From positions 1 to 64,000 of the forward strand of contig JAGRGQ010000002.1 of assembly GCA_020445405.1 (NCBI GenBank): a stretch of DNA of 64,000 bases, written 5' to 3'. This document shows positions 52,111 to 60,809 of this stretch, piece by piece (position 1 is the first letter of the stretch; every line of letters starts with the position of its first letter). Under the pieces are notes generated by a model that saw only the letters and a program-made list of their open reading frames with translations, ran no database searches and was not told where the DNA came from. The position numbers were made by a program, and so were the translations under genes. The DNA is from Gammaproteobacteria bacterium. GTDB taxonomy: Bacteria > Pseudomonadota > Gammaproteobacteria > Chromatiales > Chromatiaceae.

Positions 52111-53558
52111 GCATCCGCACCCGCATTTTTTTTGTCTTCGCAGCCTCGGTAATTGCCGGGTTTGCATTGCTTGCCTACTGGATCAGCAGCGATGTCAAGG
52201 ATCGTTACAGCGAGTCATTCGAAGAGATCATGGTGGATACGGCCAATCTGCTTGCGGAAATCATCACGACGGACCTGAACAACGGTGATACCGGGCTGCG
52301 GCAATTGGATGATGCATTCAAGCGGCTACGGCTGCGCCGTTTTTCGGCGCGCATCTATGAACTGGAGAAAACCAGCGTCGATATCCACGTTTATGTTACC
52401 GATGACAAGGGTATCGTGGTGTTCGATACCGACAATGGCCGGGCTGTGGGGGAGGATTATTCAACTTGGCGCGATGTGCACCGGACGCTGATCGGCGAAT
52501 ACGGCGCCCGCGCCACACATGTGCCCAACCAGGTCTCGGCAGGAGACCCCGCGGAGAAATTGACTATTGCCTATGTCGCCGCACCGATCTATCAACAGCA
52601 GAAGATTATGGGCGTTGTTACCGTGGCGAAACCCAAAAGCAACATCGACCGTTTCGTTGCCAATGCGAAATCCAACTTGATACTGGCGGTGCTGATTTCG
52701 GTGATCATCGTGCTGTTGCTCGGACTGATGCTGTATATCTGGGTCAGCCGGCCGCTGCAGACGCTGGTAAATTACGCCAACAGTATCGGCCGCGGAGAGC
52801 GCATGCAGCTGCCGCAACTTGGAGACAACGAAATCGGCAGAGTCGGTGAAGCCATAGAGGGCATGCGGCAGGCGCTGGAGGACAAGCAGTACGTTGAACG
52901 TTACCTGCAGACGTTGACGCACGAGATCAAGAGTCCGCTGACCGGGATCCATGCCGCGGCCGAACTGTTGGACAGGGATCTGCCGGCCGCTCGGCGCGCG
53001 CAGTTTATCCATACCATTTTGACGGAGACGGAACGCCTGAATGTGTTCGCCAGCCGACTCCTGCAGCTGGCGGCAGTGGAGAAGCGGCGGGATATCGAGC
53101 ATCGGCAGTCGTTTCTGCCCGAAGCGTTGGTAAAAGATATTATTGAAGCACACGCGCCCGAATGCGATGCACGCCAGCTGGCCGTAAACTTCAGCCCGAC
53201 TGCAGGCCGGCGGATTCACGGCGACCCGTTCCTGTTGCGCCAGGCGATTGACAATCTGTTTCGCAATGCGATGGAGTTCTCGCCAGTGGGTGGGATAATC
53301 ACGGTTGACATCCATCCGCAGCAGAACAATATCATTATCGATATCACGGATCAGGGCCCCGGTGTCCCCGATTATGTCGGTGAGCGGGTATTCGAGCGCT
53401 TTTTTTCCCTGCCGCGGCCGGACACCGGTCAGAAAAGCACCGGCCTTGGGCTCAATTTTGCCCGTGAGGTCGCCGAGTTGCACCACGGCAGACTGCTGCT
53501 CGAAAACCGCAATCCCGGCACCCGTGCCCGCCTGATACTGCCGGTCGGCAACCGCTGA
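52107..53558 (+). CDS. creC: CreC-like membrane sensor histidine kinase
   Basis: 483 residues from a GTG that overlaps the regulator's TGA. It follows E. coli CreC region by region: N-terminal membrane helix, periplasmic sensor with DTANLLAEIITTDLNNGD, LRRFSARIYELEK, VHVY-like IHVYVTDDKGIVVFDTDN and TLIGEYGARATH, a second membrane helix (LILAVLISVIIVLLLGLMLYIWV), HAMP, H box TLTHEIKSPLTGIHAAAELL, and N, G1 (DQGPGVPDYV), F and G2 (KSTGLGLNFA) boxes. CreBC responds to metabolic or cell-wall state in E. coli. Here the neighbour is an exosortase/VIT-VWA pair instead of CreD. Confidence 0.9.
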   Translation: MSIRTRIFFVFAASVIAGFALLAYWISSDVKDRYSESFEEIMVDTANLLAEIITTDLNNGDTGLRQLDDAFKRLRLRRFSARIYELEKTSVDIHVYVTDDKGIVVFDTDNGRAVGEDYSTWRDVHRTLIGEYGARATHVPNQVSAGDPAEKLTIAYVAAPIYQQQKIMGVVTVAKPKSNIDRFVANAKSNLILAVLISVIIVLLLGLMLYIWVSRPLQTLVNYANSIGRGERMQLPQLGDNEIGRVGEAIEGMRQALEDKQYVERYLQTLTHEIKSPLTGIHAAAELLDRDLPAARRAQFIHTILTETERLNVFASRLLQLAAVEKRRDIEHRQSFLPEALVKDIIEAHAPECDARQLAVNFSPTAGRRIHGDPFLLRQAIDNLFRNAMEFSPVGGIITVDIHPQQNNIIIDITDQGPGVPDYVGERVFERFFSLPRPDTGQKSTGLGLNFAREVAELHHGRLLLENRNPGTRARLILPVGNR

Positions 53559-53662
53559 GCGCTGCGCCACACAATCTTCACACAATCTCCATCCAACCTT
53601 CGCGGTAACTGCAAGGAGCTGACGCATACTGAAGCGGTCATCAGCTACTTCGGAGAAAAATA

Positions 53663-55657
53663 ATGTGCGCTCCCTTCGCCAGAGTTTTCTGTACGCTTGC
53701 CGCGCTGATTGCGCTATCGCCGTTGGTCCGCGGGCAGCCGGCTGACGCTGACGGAAAACCGCCCGCACCATTGTCACCGTACTTTTTTGTTGCCGGGGGC
53801 GACTCCGGAGTCGACCGGCTGCCGTTGAAGCAAACCCGTGCCGACGTCCGGCTCAACGGTTTTATCGCCAGTGTGCAGATGTCACAGGTGTATCGCAATG
53901 AGGGCACTCGGCCGATAAACGCGACCTATATTTTCCCGGGATCGACCCGCGCCGCAGTCAATGGCATGACCATGACGATAGGCGAGCGCAGGATTGTGGC
54001 AAAAATCAAGGAGAAGGAGGAGGCCAGGCAGGTGTTCGATGCCGCCAGGCAGGCCGGTAAGTCGGCATCGCTGCTGTCGCAGAAAAGAGCCAACGTATTC
54101 TCGATGGAGGTGGCCAATATCATGCCGGGCGATGAAGTGACGGTGGCATTGACCTACACGGAAATCCTGACCGCCGAAGACGGGGTCTATGAGTTTGTCT
54201 ATCCCGGTGTTGTCGGTCCCCGCTATGGCGGCGACGCGGAACATGCAGCCGGTGACGTGGCGTGGATTCAGAATCCCTATCTGGCCGAGGGTGCAGTTGA
54301 TCAGGTGACCTATGGCATCAACATCACGATGACGTCGCCGCTGCCGATCAGCAGCCTGGAGTGCAGCAGTCATGAACTCGACAGCGTTTGGATTGACAGG
54401 CAGTCGGTGCAGCTGTCGCTCAAACGTGAAGCCAACGCCGGGAACCGTGATTTCATTCTTCACTATCGTTTGCAGAATGATCGGATCCTGACGGGCGTGA
54501 CACGCTTTGAGGCGCAGGGTGAGAACTACTTTCTGCTGGTGTCGGAACCGCCGAAGCGGGTAGTGCCGGAGCAGATCCCGGCGCGGGACTACTTCTTTAT
54601 TGTCGATGTGTCCGGTTCAATGTCCGGTTTCCCGCTGGAGACTGCCAGGCATCTGATGGTGAATCTACTGCGCAGCCTGAAGCCGTCGGATCGGTTTAAT
54701 GTGCTGTTTTTTGCCGGTGGTTCATCGGTACTTTCACCGCAGCCGCTGGCGGCAACGCCTGAAAACATCGCGCTGGCGGAGGCGATGATGAATAACCAGC
54801 GCGGTGGGGGGGGAACAGAGCTGTATACGGCACTGCAACGGGCGTTCGCAATGGGAGGCGATGAAAATGCATCGCGCAGTATTGTGCTGGTGACGGACGG
54901 ATATATCAGTGCAGAAGCGCGTCTGTTCAAGCTGGTGGACGAGCAGTTGCAGCGCAACAACCTGTTTACTTTTGGCATCGGCACCTCCGTCAATCGATTC
55001 CTGATCGAAGGTCTCGCCCGGGCCGGCCGGGCGGAAGCGTTCGTGGTGACGAGCGCGGCGGATGCGGCGCAGAAATCGCAGCAGTTCAACAAATATATAT
55101 CAACGCCGGCGCTGACCAACATCCGTGTGCACGCGGAGGGTGTGGAACTGTATGACATGGAGCCGGCAAAAGTGCCCGATATGCTGGCGCAAAGACCCGT
55201 GATGGTGATTGGCAAATATCGCAAAGCCGCCGGCAACGCAAGGATCACGCTGCAGGGTGTGGGCGGGCTGGGCGAGCAGCAGTGGTCTTTTTTGCTGGAG
55301 GATGCGCTCTCGTCCGACAGTACGCTGCCGCAACTGTGGGCACGCAAGCGTCTGGAGCGGCTTGACGTTGTTCCCGATGAAAACGAAGCCAGGCAGCGCA
55401 GCAGTATCGTGGAACTGGGTCTGCAGTACTCGTTGCTGACCCGGTACACCTCGTTTGTTGCTGTGGACGAGACCGTGCGCAACACGGCAGCCGACACGAC
55501 GAATGTCAAACAACCCCTGCCGCTGCCCAAAGGTGTCAGTAACCTTGCAGTCGGGCGGCCAATGCCGGAACCGGAGCTGGTGTGGATCGGAATAGCGGTT
55601 CTGCTGCTGAGCTGTGTCATCGGCAGGTGGAGACGGTATCATGCAATTTCGGCTTGA
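53663..55657 (+). CDS. Secreted VIT-VWA protein with PEP-type C-terminal sorting tail
   Basis: 664 residues. Sec signal (to about 25), VIT domain (about 50-180; VQMSQVYRNEGTRPINATYIFPG, EKEEARQVFDAARQAGKSASLLSQ, NVFSMEVANIMPGDEVTV), VWA domain (about 309-485) with complete MIDAS: DVSGSMSG (Asp315), Thr in GGGTELYTAL and Asp in VTDGYIS. The C-terminus (634-664) reads MPEPELVWIG, continues with a hydrophobic helix and ends in basic RWRRYH, a PEP-CTERM-like tripartite sorting signal. The layout equals the marine proteobacterial sortase target protein, but with an exosortase tail instead of LPXTG. It overlaps the exosortase start by 17 bases. CGGAGA precedes the ATG. Probably an envelope-anchored adhesion or binding protein. 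Confidence 0.9.
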   Translation: MCAPFARVFCTLAALIALSPLVRGQPADADGKPPAPLSPYFFVAGGDSGVDRLPLKQTRADVRLNGFIASVQMSQVYRNEGTRPINATYIFPGSTRAAVNGMTMTIGERRIVAKIKEKEEARQVFDAARQAGKSASLLSQKRANVFSMEVANIMPGDEVTVALTYTEILTAEDGVYEFVYPGVVGPRYGGDAEHAAGDVAWIQNPYLAEGAVDQVTYGINITMTSPLPISSLECSSHELDSVWIDRQSVQLSLKREANAGNRDFILHYRLQNDRILTGVTRFEAQGENYFLLVSEPPKRVVPEQIPARDYFFIVDVSGSMSGFPLETARHLMVNLLRSLKPSDRFNVLFFAGGSSVLSPQPLAATPENIALAEAMMNNQRGGGGTELYTALQRAFAMGGDENASRSIVLVTDGYISAEARLFKLVDEQLQRNNLFTFGIGTSVNRFLIEGLARAGRAEAFVVTSAADAAQKSQQFNKYISTPALTNIRVHAEGVELYDMEPAKVPDMLAQRPVMVIGKYRKAAGNARITLQGVGGLGEQQWSFLLEDALSSDSTLPQLWARKRLERLDVVPDENEARQRSSIVELGLQYSLLTRYTSFVAVDETVRNTAADTTNVKQPLPLPKGVSNLAVGRPMPEPELVWIGIAVLLLSCVIGRWRRYHAISA

Positions 55658-56342
55658 AATCCGGCATTGGCGGCCACTGTCGTGGTGGCTGGCGGTACTG
55701 TCTGTCGCGCTGCTGCTGAAGCATCACTACAGTGTTGCCACCGCAGCCGACCTCGAATGGGTGTTGCGTCCATTGTCCCTGCTGCTGGAGTGGTTCAGCG
55801 GGCATGCATTCCACAGCAACGCCAGCTACGAGTGGGTGAGCGAGAGTGCGAACGTGCGCCTGGTGAAAGCCTGTGCCGGCATCAATTTCATGCTCATGTC
55901 CTTCATTGCCTACGCATGGAATATCAGGCCCGGGCAGCACGCCGCCGCCGATCCGTGGTCATGGATCGCCGGTCGGACAGTATTGTTGAGTGCCGCAATC
56001 GCCGCCGCCTGGGCAACCTGCCTGCTGGCAAACGCCCTGCGCATCCTCATCGCGATGGCGGTGGAATCGGAAGACGCCGGAGTGCACAGATTGATCGGGA
56101 TGTTGACCTACGCGCCGTTGCTGTCGTTGCAGTTGACCCTGGGCGACCGCAGTGATTACAGAGCTGCCCTCGCGGGCCCGGCGCTGCTCTACCTGCTGTT
56201 GACGGTGCTGGTTCCGCTGCTCACCGGCAATGCCTTTCGGAACCCCTCCCTTTTCGTTGAGCACCTGCTGTATCTGGCGCTGTTGGTGACGGTGTGTGGC
56301 GGGGTCGGACTCCTGTTGTCGCGCCTTGAATCCAGCAGATAA
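55641..56342 (+). CDS. Compact exosortase (archaeo/exosortase family), dedicated to the VIT-VWA protein
   Basis: 233 residues and about seven membrane helices. The three conserved catalytic residues of exosortases are present: Cys78 in VKACAGINFMLMSF, Arg134 in LANALRILIA and His149 in GVHRLIGM. It lacks the extra C-terminal EpsI-like domain of XrtA/B. It overlaps the target gene by 17 bases, the expected arrangement for a single-substrate pair. It probably cleaves the PEPE tail of the VIT-VWA protein at the inner membrane. The exact Xrt subtype (K or another small type) cannot be assigned by eye. Confidence 0.88.
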   Translation: MQFRLEIRHWRPLSWWLAVLSVALLLKHHYSVATAADLEWVLRPLSLLLEWFSGHAFHSNASYEWVSESANVRLVKACAGINFMLMSFIAYAWNIRPGQHAAADPWSWIAGRTVLLSAAIAAAWATCLLANALRILIAMAVESEDAGVHRLIGMLTYAPLLSLQLTLGDRSDYRAALAGPALLYLLLTVLVPLLTGNAFRNPSLFVEHLLYLALLVTVCGGVGLLLSRLESSR

Positions 56343-56417
56343 TCCGGTAACATTCGAGGACGAGTTTATGTTCAGTGCGCTTTTCCGGAATAACGCCAAA
56401 TCCCAACCCGTTTCCCA

Positions 56418-57248
56418 ATGCAGACCTATACCGCATCAGACGGTCAGACATTGTATGTAAAAGTGATCGGCCGGGGCTCCCCTCTGGTCTTCCTGCATGC
56501 ATGGACCGCCAGCCACAGGGATTGGCTCCGTTGTGCAAGCGGGCTGGCGGAGGAGCATCGCTGCTACTGTTGGGATGCGCGTGGGCATGGCGGGCATCCG
56601 CTCACGGTGAAGGGTGAACCCGACGTGGGTCGGATGGCGGAAGACCTGCATGACCTCATCCACAATTTTCAGTTGCAAAAGCCGTTGCTGCTGGGTCATT
56701 CGATGGGTGCCCTGACCATTTGGGAATACATCCGGCGCTACAGTTGCGCCAGCATCGGCAAGCTCTGTTTTGTGGATCAATCGCCAAAGCTGATAACAGA
56801 CCAGGATTGGAATCACGGCATCTATGGCGATTTCACCGAAGAACGCAACCGGAGCTTTATCGATTTGATGCAGCGGGATTTCGTCGAAGCTGTACTGCGC
56901 CTGGTGGCAGAGGGCAACAATCCCCGTGCGCGGGAGGAGTACGCCAGCAACGGTCCTGGATTCCAGCGTATACGGGAATCTATTCAAACACTCGATCCGG
57001 CACCGCTGATCAGTGTCTGGAAGAGCCTCTGTCTGGCGGATTACCGGGATGTATTACCGGAGATTTCGGTGCCGACCCTGCTGATTCACGGGGACGAAAG
57101 CCATTTTTACAGTGTGGAGCTCGGGCGATATGTCCGGGACCGTATCCCACATGCGCAGCTTCATGTCTACGAGGGTACGGATCACTCACCGCACCTGTGG
57201 CAGCGCGAACGCTTCCTGGCGGATCTGCGCAGGCTGGCTTCGCTCTGA
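56418..57248 (+). CDS. Alpha/beta hydrolase
   Basis: 276 residues. Alpha/beta hydrolase with oxyanion strand GSPLVFLHAWTASHRDWL, nucleophile elbow LGHSMGALTIWEY (Ser), acid in LLIHGDESHFYSVELGRYV, and His in YEGTDHSPHLWQRERF. Cap helices lie between 130 and 215. Similar to esterases, haloperoxidase-like and homoserine-lactonase-like proteins; the substrate is unknown. It follows the exosortase by 75 bases on the same strand and may be the last gene of that operon, but the ribosome site is weak. Confidence 0.85.
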   Translation: MQTYTASDGQTLYVKVIGRGSPLVFLHAWTASHRDWLRCASGLAEEHRCYCWDARGHGGHPLTVKGEPDVGRMAEDLHDLIHNFQLQKPLLLGHSMGALTIWEYIRRYSCASIGKLCFVDQSPKLITDQDWNHGIYGDFTEERNRSFIDLMQRDFVEAVLRLVAEGNNPRAREEYASNGPGFQRIRESIQTLDPAPLISVWKSLCLADYRDVLPEISVPTLLIHGDESHFYSVELGRYVRDRIPHAQLHVYEGTDHSPHLWQRERFLADLRRLASL

Positions 57249-57584
57249 ACGGCGCATGCAGCGCTGTCATGCAGACAGCCCCATTTGATCACCTGAAAGC
57301 GGGAGCATATCTGCAACATCATCTCTGCCGGAGCGGAATTTTACGTCGCAGCCGGTATGGAAAGCGTACTTCATGCATGTTCCCCGTTAAACCCGATCCC
57401 GTTTTCCCAGGAATCGTTTTTCCCCTATGCCAGGTACCGGAGATTAAATTCGTGTCTGAATATTCATTTCATTGGATTCCGCTCTGCAGCAGGGCAAAGT
57501 GATGCGAATCGCGTACGTTTAAAAATGCCACCGGATCATGTAGGACGCCTTCTGTTTTTCTGCAGCAGGCTCCAGCTACGCAGC
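57249..57584. other. Gene-free stretch between convergent genes
   Basis: 336 bases. No convincing frame, RNA or repeat; no T-tailed hairpin was recognised. Confidence 0.35.
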
Positions 57585-58385
57585 CTAATCGTCATCATCA
57601 CGCCGGCGTCTGTTTTCATGCTCGCGGTGATGGCTGCGCGGCATACTTTCATCGTATTTTCCCCGCGTCATGCGCTTTTTGTTCCATAAATACTCGGCTT
57701 CATCCTCATCCCCGCTGCGGTGGCACTGCGCGCAGTTTTCATAATCGTATATCCCTTCCTCGATGTGCTCCGCGCGGATCCTGGAGCGTGAGTGCTCATG
57801 ACAGCCGTAACAGGTATAGTCACTGAAGTCATTGTTGGTATGACAGGTAGTGCATACAGTGGTGTGCTTCCGGTCGAATCGGAAAAAGTCAGCGTGATCG
57901 AAGGTTGCCGGGATCCAGTGCTCCTGCGTGTGGCACGTACCGCAGTTGCTCTCGATTTTCAGGTGCATGCTGTCGCCGGGATTGGCGTGGCAGCTGTCGC
58001 ACCGTTTCGCAACATCCGGCCTGAGCAGTTGGTGTGTAAATTGGCCGATGGGTCGAAACGCCTGTACACCCTTGTGATCGCTGTGGCAGGCGACACAGTT
58101 ATCCTCGGTCAGCTTCCGGTGGAATGCGACGTTCTTCATCTCCTTCTCTATCGCCAGGCCGTTGCTCGATTTGATGCCTATCTCCGCCACTTTGTGGCAG
58201 GCAATGCACTTGTCCGATGAACTGCCGATGAATGGCGTATGGCAGGCGAAGCAATCCGTGGTCAGTTCGGCATGGGCATCGATAAGTTCCCCGGGCGTGA
58301 TCATCAGGTGGGGGGCGAAGATCGCCAGCAGGACCAGCGCCGCCAGATTGGCAGCAACGACAGTCAGGATCGTGATGTTCTTCAT
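57585..58385 (-). CDS. Membrane-anchored octaheme c-type cytochrome
   Basis: 266 residues. An N-terminal helix (ITILTVVAANLAALVLLAIF) anchors it, followed by eight closely spaced CXXCH motifs: CFACH, CIACH, CVACH, CDSCH, CGTCH, CTTCH, CYGCH and CAQCH. The C-terminus is highly charged (HHREHENRRRRDDDD). Dense CXXCH with many lone His is typical of bis-His, low-potential cytochrome c3/c7-like wires. I choose the ATG at 58385 because it overlaps the cytochrome b stop (ATGA). It is the last gene of a flavoprotein-cytochrome b-cytochrome c unit and would receive electrons across the membrane. The terminal acceptor is unknown. Confidence 0.87.
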   Translation of the reverse strand: MKNITILTVVAANLAALVLLAIFAPHLMITPGELIDAHAELTTDCFACHTPFIGSSSDKCIACHKVAEIGIKSSNGLAIEKEMKNVAFHRKLTEDNCVACHSDHKGVQAFRPIGQFTHQLLRPDVAKRCDSCHANPGDSMHLKIESNCGTCHTQEHWIPATFDHADFFRFDRKHTTVCTTCHTNNDFSDYTCYGCHEHSRSRIRAEHIEEGIYDYENCAQCHRSGDEDEAEYLWNKKRMTRGKYDESMPRSHHREHENRRRRDDDD

Positions 58386-58960
58386 TTCCATTGCCAGAAT
58401 AGAAGGATGCTGAAGACATGTGCGATGACGAGCACGCCAAAGGCGAGTGTGATCGGCAGGTGCACGGTGCGCCATTGCTTCATCAGATCGAAGGCGGTGG
58501 CATCCCAGAAGAGTCGTTTTTCAATCTCCTCGGCGGACGCTCCCTGCCTCGAGTATCCCTCCTTCCTTGCTGTCAGAAAGCGGCGGGAGCGATCCAGCAG
58601 AAACCTCCCGGTCATACCGCTGATGACGTTGACCAGCATCGCAACCAGCGCCAGCCAAGGCAGAATGGTATAGATGTGTATACCTGCATGCACCAGAATC
58701 ATCAGTGCCCCCAACCAGGTCAGCGTTTCATGCAGATTGAGCAGCGTCTTGGGTTTACCGAAGCTGATGATCCTGCGTTTGCGCATCGAGTAGAGAAACG
58801 ACAACAGGATCAGCAGCGTGCCCGGTATACCGAGCCAGCGTCCCACCCAGACCAGCTGTAACCGGTGCAACAGCGCGTCGGTAACGGCGGTCGCCAGCAA
58901 CAGCGAACCGAACATCAGCAGAAAGGGGAGGAGTTCTTTGCGAACGAGTGATTGTTCCAT
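58382..58960 (-). CDS. Membrane cytochrome b-type/ferric-reductase-like subunit
   Basis: 192 residues with about five membrane helices (residues 12-30, 42-58, 75-95, 98-115 and 168-188). His residues lie at membrane positions suited to b-heme binding: LHETLTWLGALMILVHAGIHIYTI in helix 3 and WRTVHLPITLAFGVLVIAHVFSI in helix 5, similar to the cytochrome b561/ferric reductase plan. It is between the cytosolic flavin/2Fe-2S reductase gene (10 bases upstream) and the octaheme cytochrome (ATGA overlap). This supports a transmembrane electron relay. Confidence 0.75.
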   Translation of the reverse strand: MEQSLVRKELLPFLLMFGSLLLATAVTDALLHRLQLVWVGRWLGIPGTLLILLSFLYSMRKRRIISFGKPKTLLNLHETLTWLGALMILVHAGIHIYTILPWLALVAMLVNVISGMTGRFLLDRSRRFLTARKEGYSRQGASAEEIEKRLFWDATAFDLMKQWRTVHLPITLAFGVLVIAHVFSILLFWQWK

Positions 58961-58969
58961 GTTCTTTCT

Positions 58970-60247
58970 CTAGGCGGCGAGGGTGATATCGCCCTTGGGT
59001 GTGGAAATACACAACAGGCAGTGGCCGGACTCTATCTCTGCGTCCGGTTGTTGCAGATATTCGACTTCGCCCGATTCCAGCAAGGTCTGACAGCCGCCGC
59101 AGCTCCCGGCGCGGCAGCCCGACTCCACCGCGATGCCGTTCTCCTCGGCCAGCTCCAGCAGTGAACCGGCATTCGGGCTCCAGCCGATGCGTTTGCCCGA
59201 TCGCCGGAAGTTTACGGCAACGGACTTCATCGTCTTGCCGGGCTTTGGTTTCTGCTGCCCGAAGAGCGATGCCGGTCCAAAGGATTCATAGTAGATGTCC
59301 CGGGCGTCTACGCCCCAGGCTTCCAGCCCGGGAACCAGGCTCTCCATCATCGGCCTGGGGCCGCAGACATAGAATTTATATCGCATCAGTTGGAGCGTAT
59401 TGCGCAACAGGGGTATATCCACCCTGCCTTTGTGCTGGTAGTCGACGAATGCCCTCTCGTCTTCACCCGGATTGCTGTAGCAGAGGTGCAGATGGAAGTT
59501 TTCATGTCTTCTGTCAAGTGTCCGCAAATGCTCCTGCATGATCGCTTCGCTGCCATTCCGGACGCCATAGTAGAGCCATATCTGCCGCTGGCTGCCGCGC
59601 TCCAACAGGGAGTTGACGATGCTCAGCATCGGTGTGATGCCGATGCCGCCGCCGACCAGCACGATGGGCAGCGGTTCATCCTCCATCAGATGGAAATGTC
59701 CCGAGGGTGCCTTCACCCGGAGTATGCTCCCCTGCTGCACCTGATCGTGAAAGTGACTGGACGATAGACCGGGGGGTACTCCGGGTTGACCGGCAGGGGA
59801 GGGTACACGTTTGATTGAAACCCGATAGCAGTCGGATCGGGGGCTGTCTGAAAGCGAATAACAGCGCGTCAGCATTTTGGGTTGTCCGGTCAGCGGATCT
59901 TCGATCGTCAGCCGGAATGTTAAAAACTGTCCCGGCATGAAGCCCGGAAGCGGCCGGCCGTCGACAGGCGCCAGATAGAAGGAGCAGATGGATCCTTTGC
60001 GATCTTCAACCACTCGCCTCTGAACCCGAAAATCCCTGAATCCTTCCCAGCAGGTTGCTTGAGCTGATGGTTCACCGGTGCCGGAAGAGGCCGTTCGCTG
60101 AGGTGCCGGCGCGGCTGGCGAATCGTTCGCGCATGCATTCACTTCCCGGTATTCTATCTTGCGGCGATATAGCCCCACGAGTGCCAGGATCGCCAGCTGC
60201 AGCAGAAGCAGTATCACGATGATCGATGCCAACATTCCAACAGTCAT
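58970..60247 (-). CDS. NAD(P)H-type flavin/2Fe-2S oxidoreductase with N-terminal membrane anchor
   Basis: 425 residues. Membrane helix at 5-27 (MLASIIVILLLLQLAILALVGLY), a linker, FAD domain (about 70-190; MLTRCYSLSDSP is the RxYS flavin motif), NAD(P)-binding domain (195-315; LVGGGIGITPMLSIVNSLL; YVCGPRPMMESLV), and a plant-type 2Fe-2S domain at the C-terminus with CRAGSCGGC and a distant CLLC. The order TM-FAD-NAD-2Fe-2S is the reverse of NqrF (TM-2Fe-2S-FAD-NAD). It heads the operon with the cytochrome b and octaheme genes. Likely role: passing cytosolic reductant to the b-type subunit. Divergent from the PepSY/two-component operon. Confidence 0.88.
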   Translation of the reverse strand: MTVGMLASIIVILLLLQLAILALVGLYRRKIEYREVNACANDSPAAPAPQRTASSGTGEPSAQATCWEGFRDFRVQRRVVEDRKGSICSFYLAPVDGRPLPGFMPGQFLTFRLTIEDPLTGQPKMLTRCYSLSDSPRSDCYRVSIKRVPSPAGQPGVPPGLSSSHFHDQVQQGSILRVKAPSGHFHLMEDEPLPIVLVGGGIGITPMLSIVNSLLERGSQRQIWLYYGVRNGSEAIMQEHLRTLDRRHENFHLHLCYSNPGEDERAFVDYQHKGRVDIPLLRNTLQLMRYKFYVCGPRPMMESLVPGLEAWGVDARDIYYESFGPASLFGQQKPKPGKTMKSVAVNFRRSGKRIGWSPNAGSLLELAEENGIAVESGCRAGSCGGCQTLLESGEVEYLQQPDAEIESGHCLLCISTPKGDITLAA

Positions 60248-60352
60248 GAGTAACCTGCCTCACTGTTCATCCCTATGCTCTCGATAAAGTGATTGCCGAC
60301 TGATTTGACTACAGTGTACGAACCCCAAGCTGAAGGCAGGCTGATACAGGAT

Positions 60353-60368
60353 TTAAGCTGGGATTAAG
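60353..60368 (+). promoter_or_regulatory. Direct-repeat operator for an OmpR-type regulator
   Basis: TTAAG at 60353-60357 and again at 60364-60368, 11 bases apart, in the gap between the divergent redox operon and the PepSY/two-component operon. The spacing fits a dimer of a PmrA/QseB-type regulator such as the one encoded at 60810. Confidence 0.45.
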
Positions 60369-60427
60369 GTTTGGTTTGAAAGAATTGTGCTGAATCGGCA
60401 GTTCTGCCGTGGTGGGGGGGTACAGAG

Positions 60428-60802
60428 TTGATTACGTTTGAGAGTTCAATAAAATTCTCATCAAAGTGGCGGAATCTGTTGCCGCGTAAACACTTGATCG
60501 TCTGTCTGCTGGTTTCGACTATGTGCGGTGCGATCAGCCCACCCTTGGCCGCAGCAGACCGGAGTCAGGATAGCGCGGACGGTATGGCAGCGCTGGCACC
60601 GCTGCGGAATCTGCTGGCGCAGGTGCATGATACCTACCCGGGAAGGGTTCTGGAGGTCGAACTTGAACGGGAGGAGTCTGGCAGGGGCGCGATTTGGGTC
60701 TACGAGGTTAAGCTGCTAACGGTGAGAGGAAGCGTTCTCAAACTGGAGTACGATGCCGTTGATCTGAAGCTTTTAAAACTGAAGGGGAGAGCGGAGGATT
60801 GA
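60428..60802 (+). CDS. Secreted PepSY-like protein
   Basis: 124 residues from a TTG (GGGGGG upstream); a second TTG at 60479 would give a shorter, cleaner signal peptide (PRKHLIVCLLVSTMCGAISPPLAAA). The mature part is a single PepSY domain: LLAQVHDTYPGRVLEVELEREESGRGAIWVYEVKLLTVRGSVLKLEYDAVDLKLLKLKG. PepSY proteins often accompany two-component systems and act in periplasmic sensing or protease inhibition. It is followed after 7 bases by the response regulator, so probably a signalling accessory. Start codon uncertain. Confidence 0.78.
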   Translation: MITFESSIKFSSKWRNLLPRKHLIVCLLVSTMCGAISPPLAAADRSQDSADGMAALAPLRNLLAQVHDTYPGRVLEVELEREESGRGAIWVYEVKLLTVRGSVLKLEYDAVDLKLLKLKGRAED

Positions 60803-60809
60803 TCTCATC

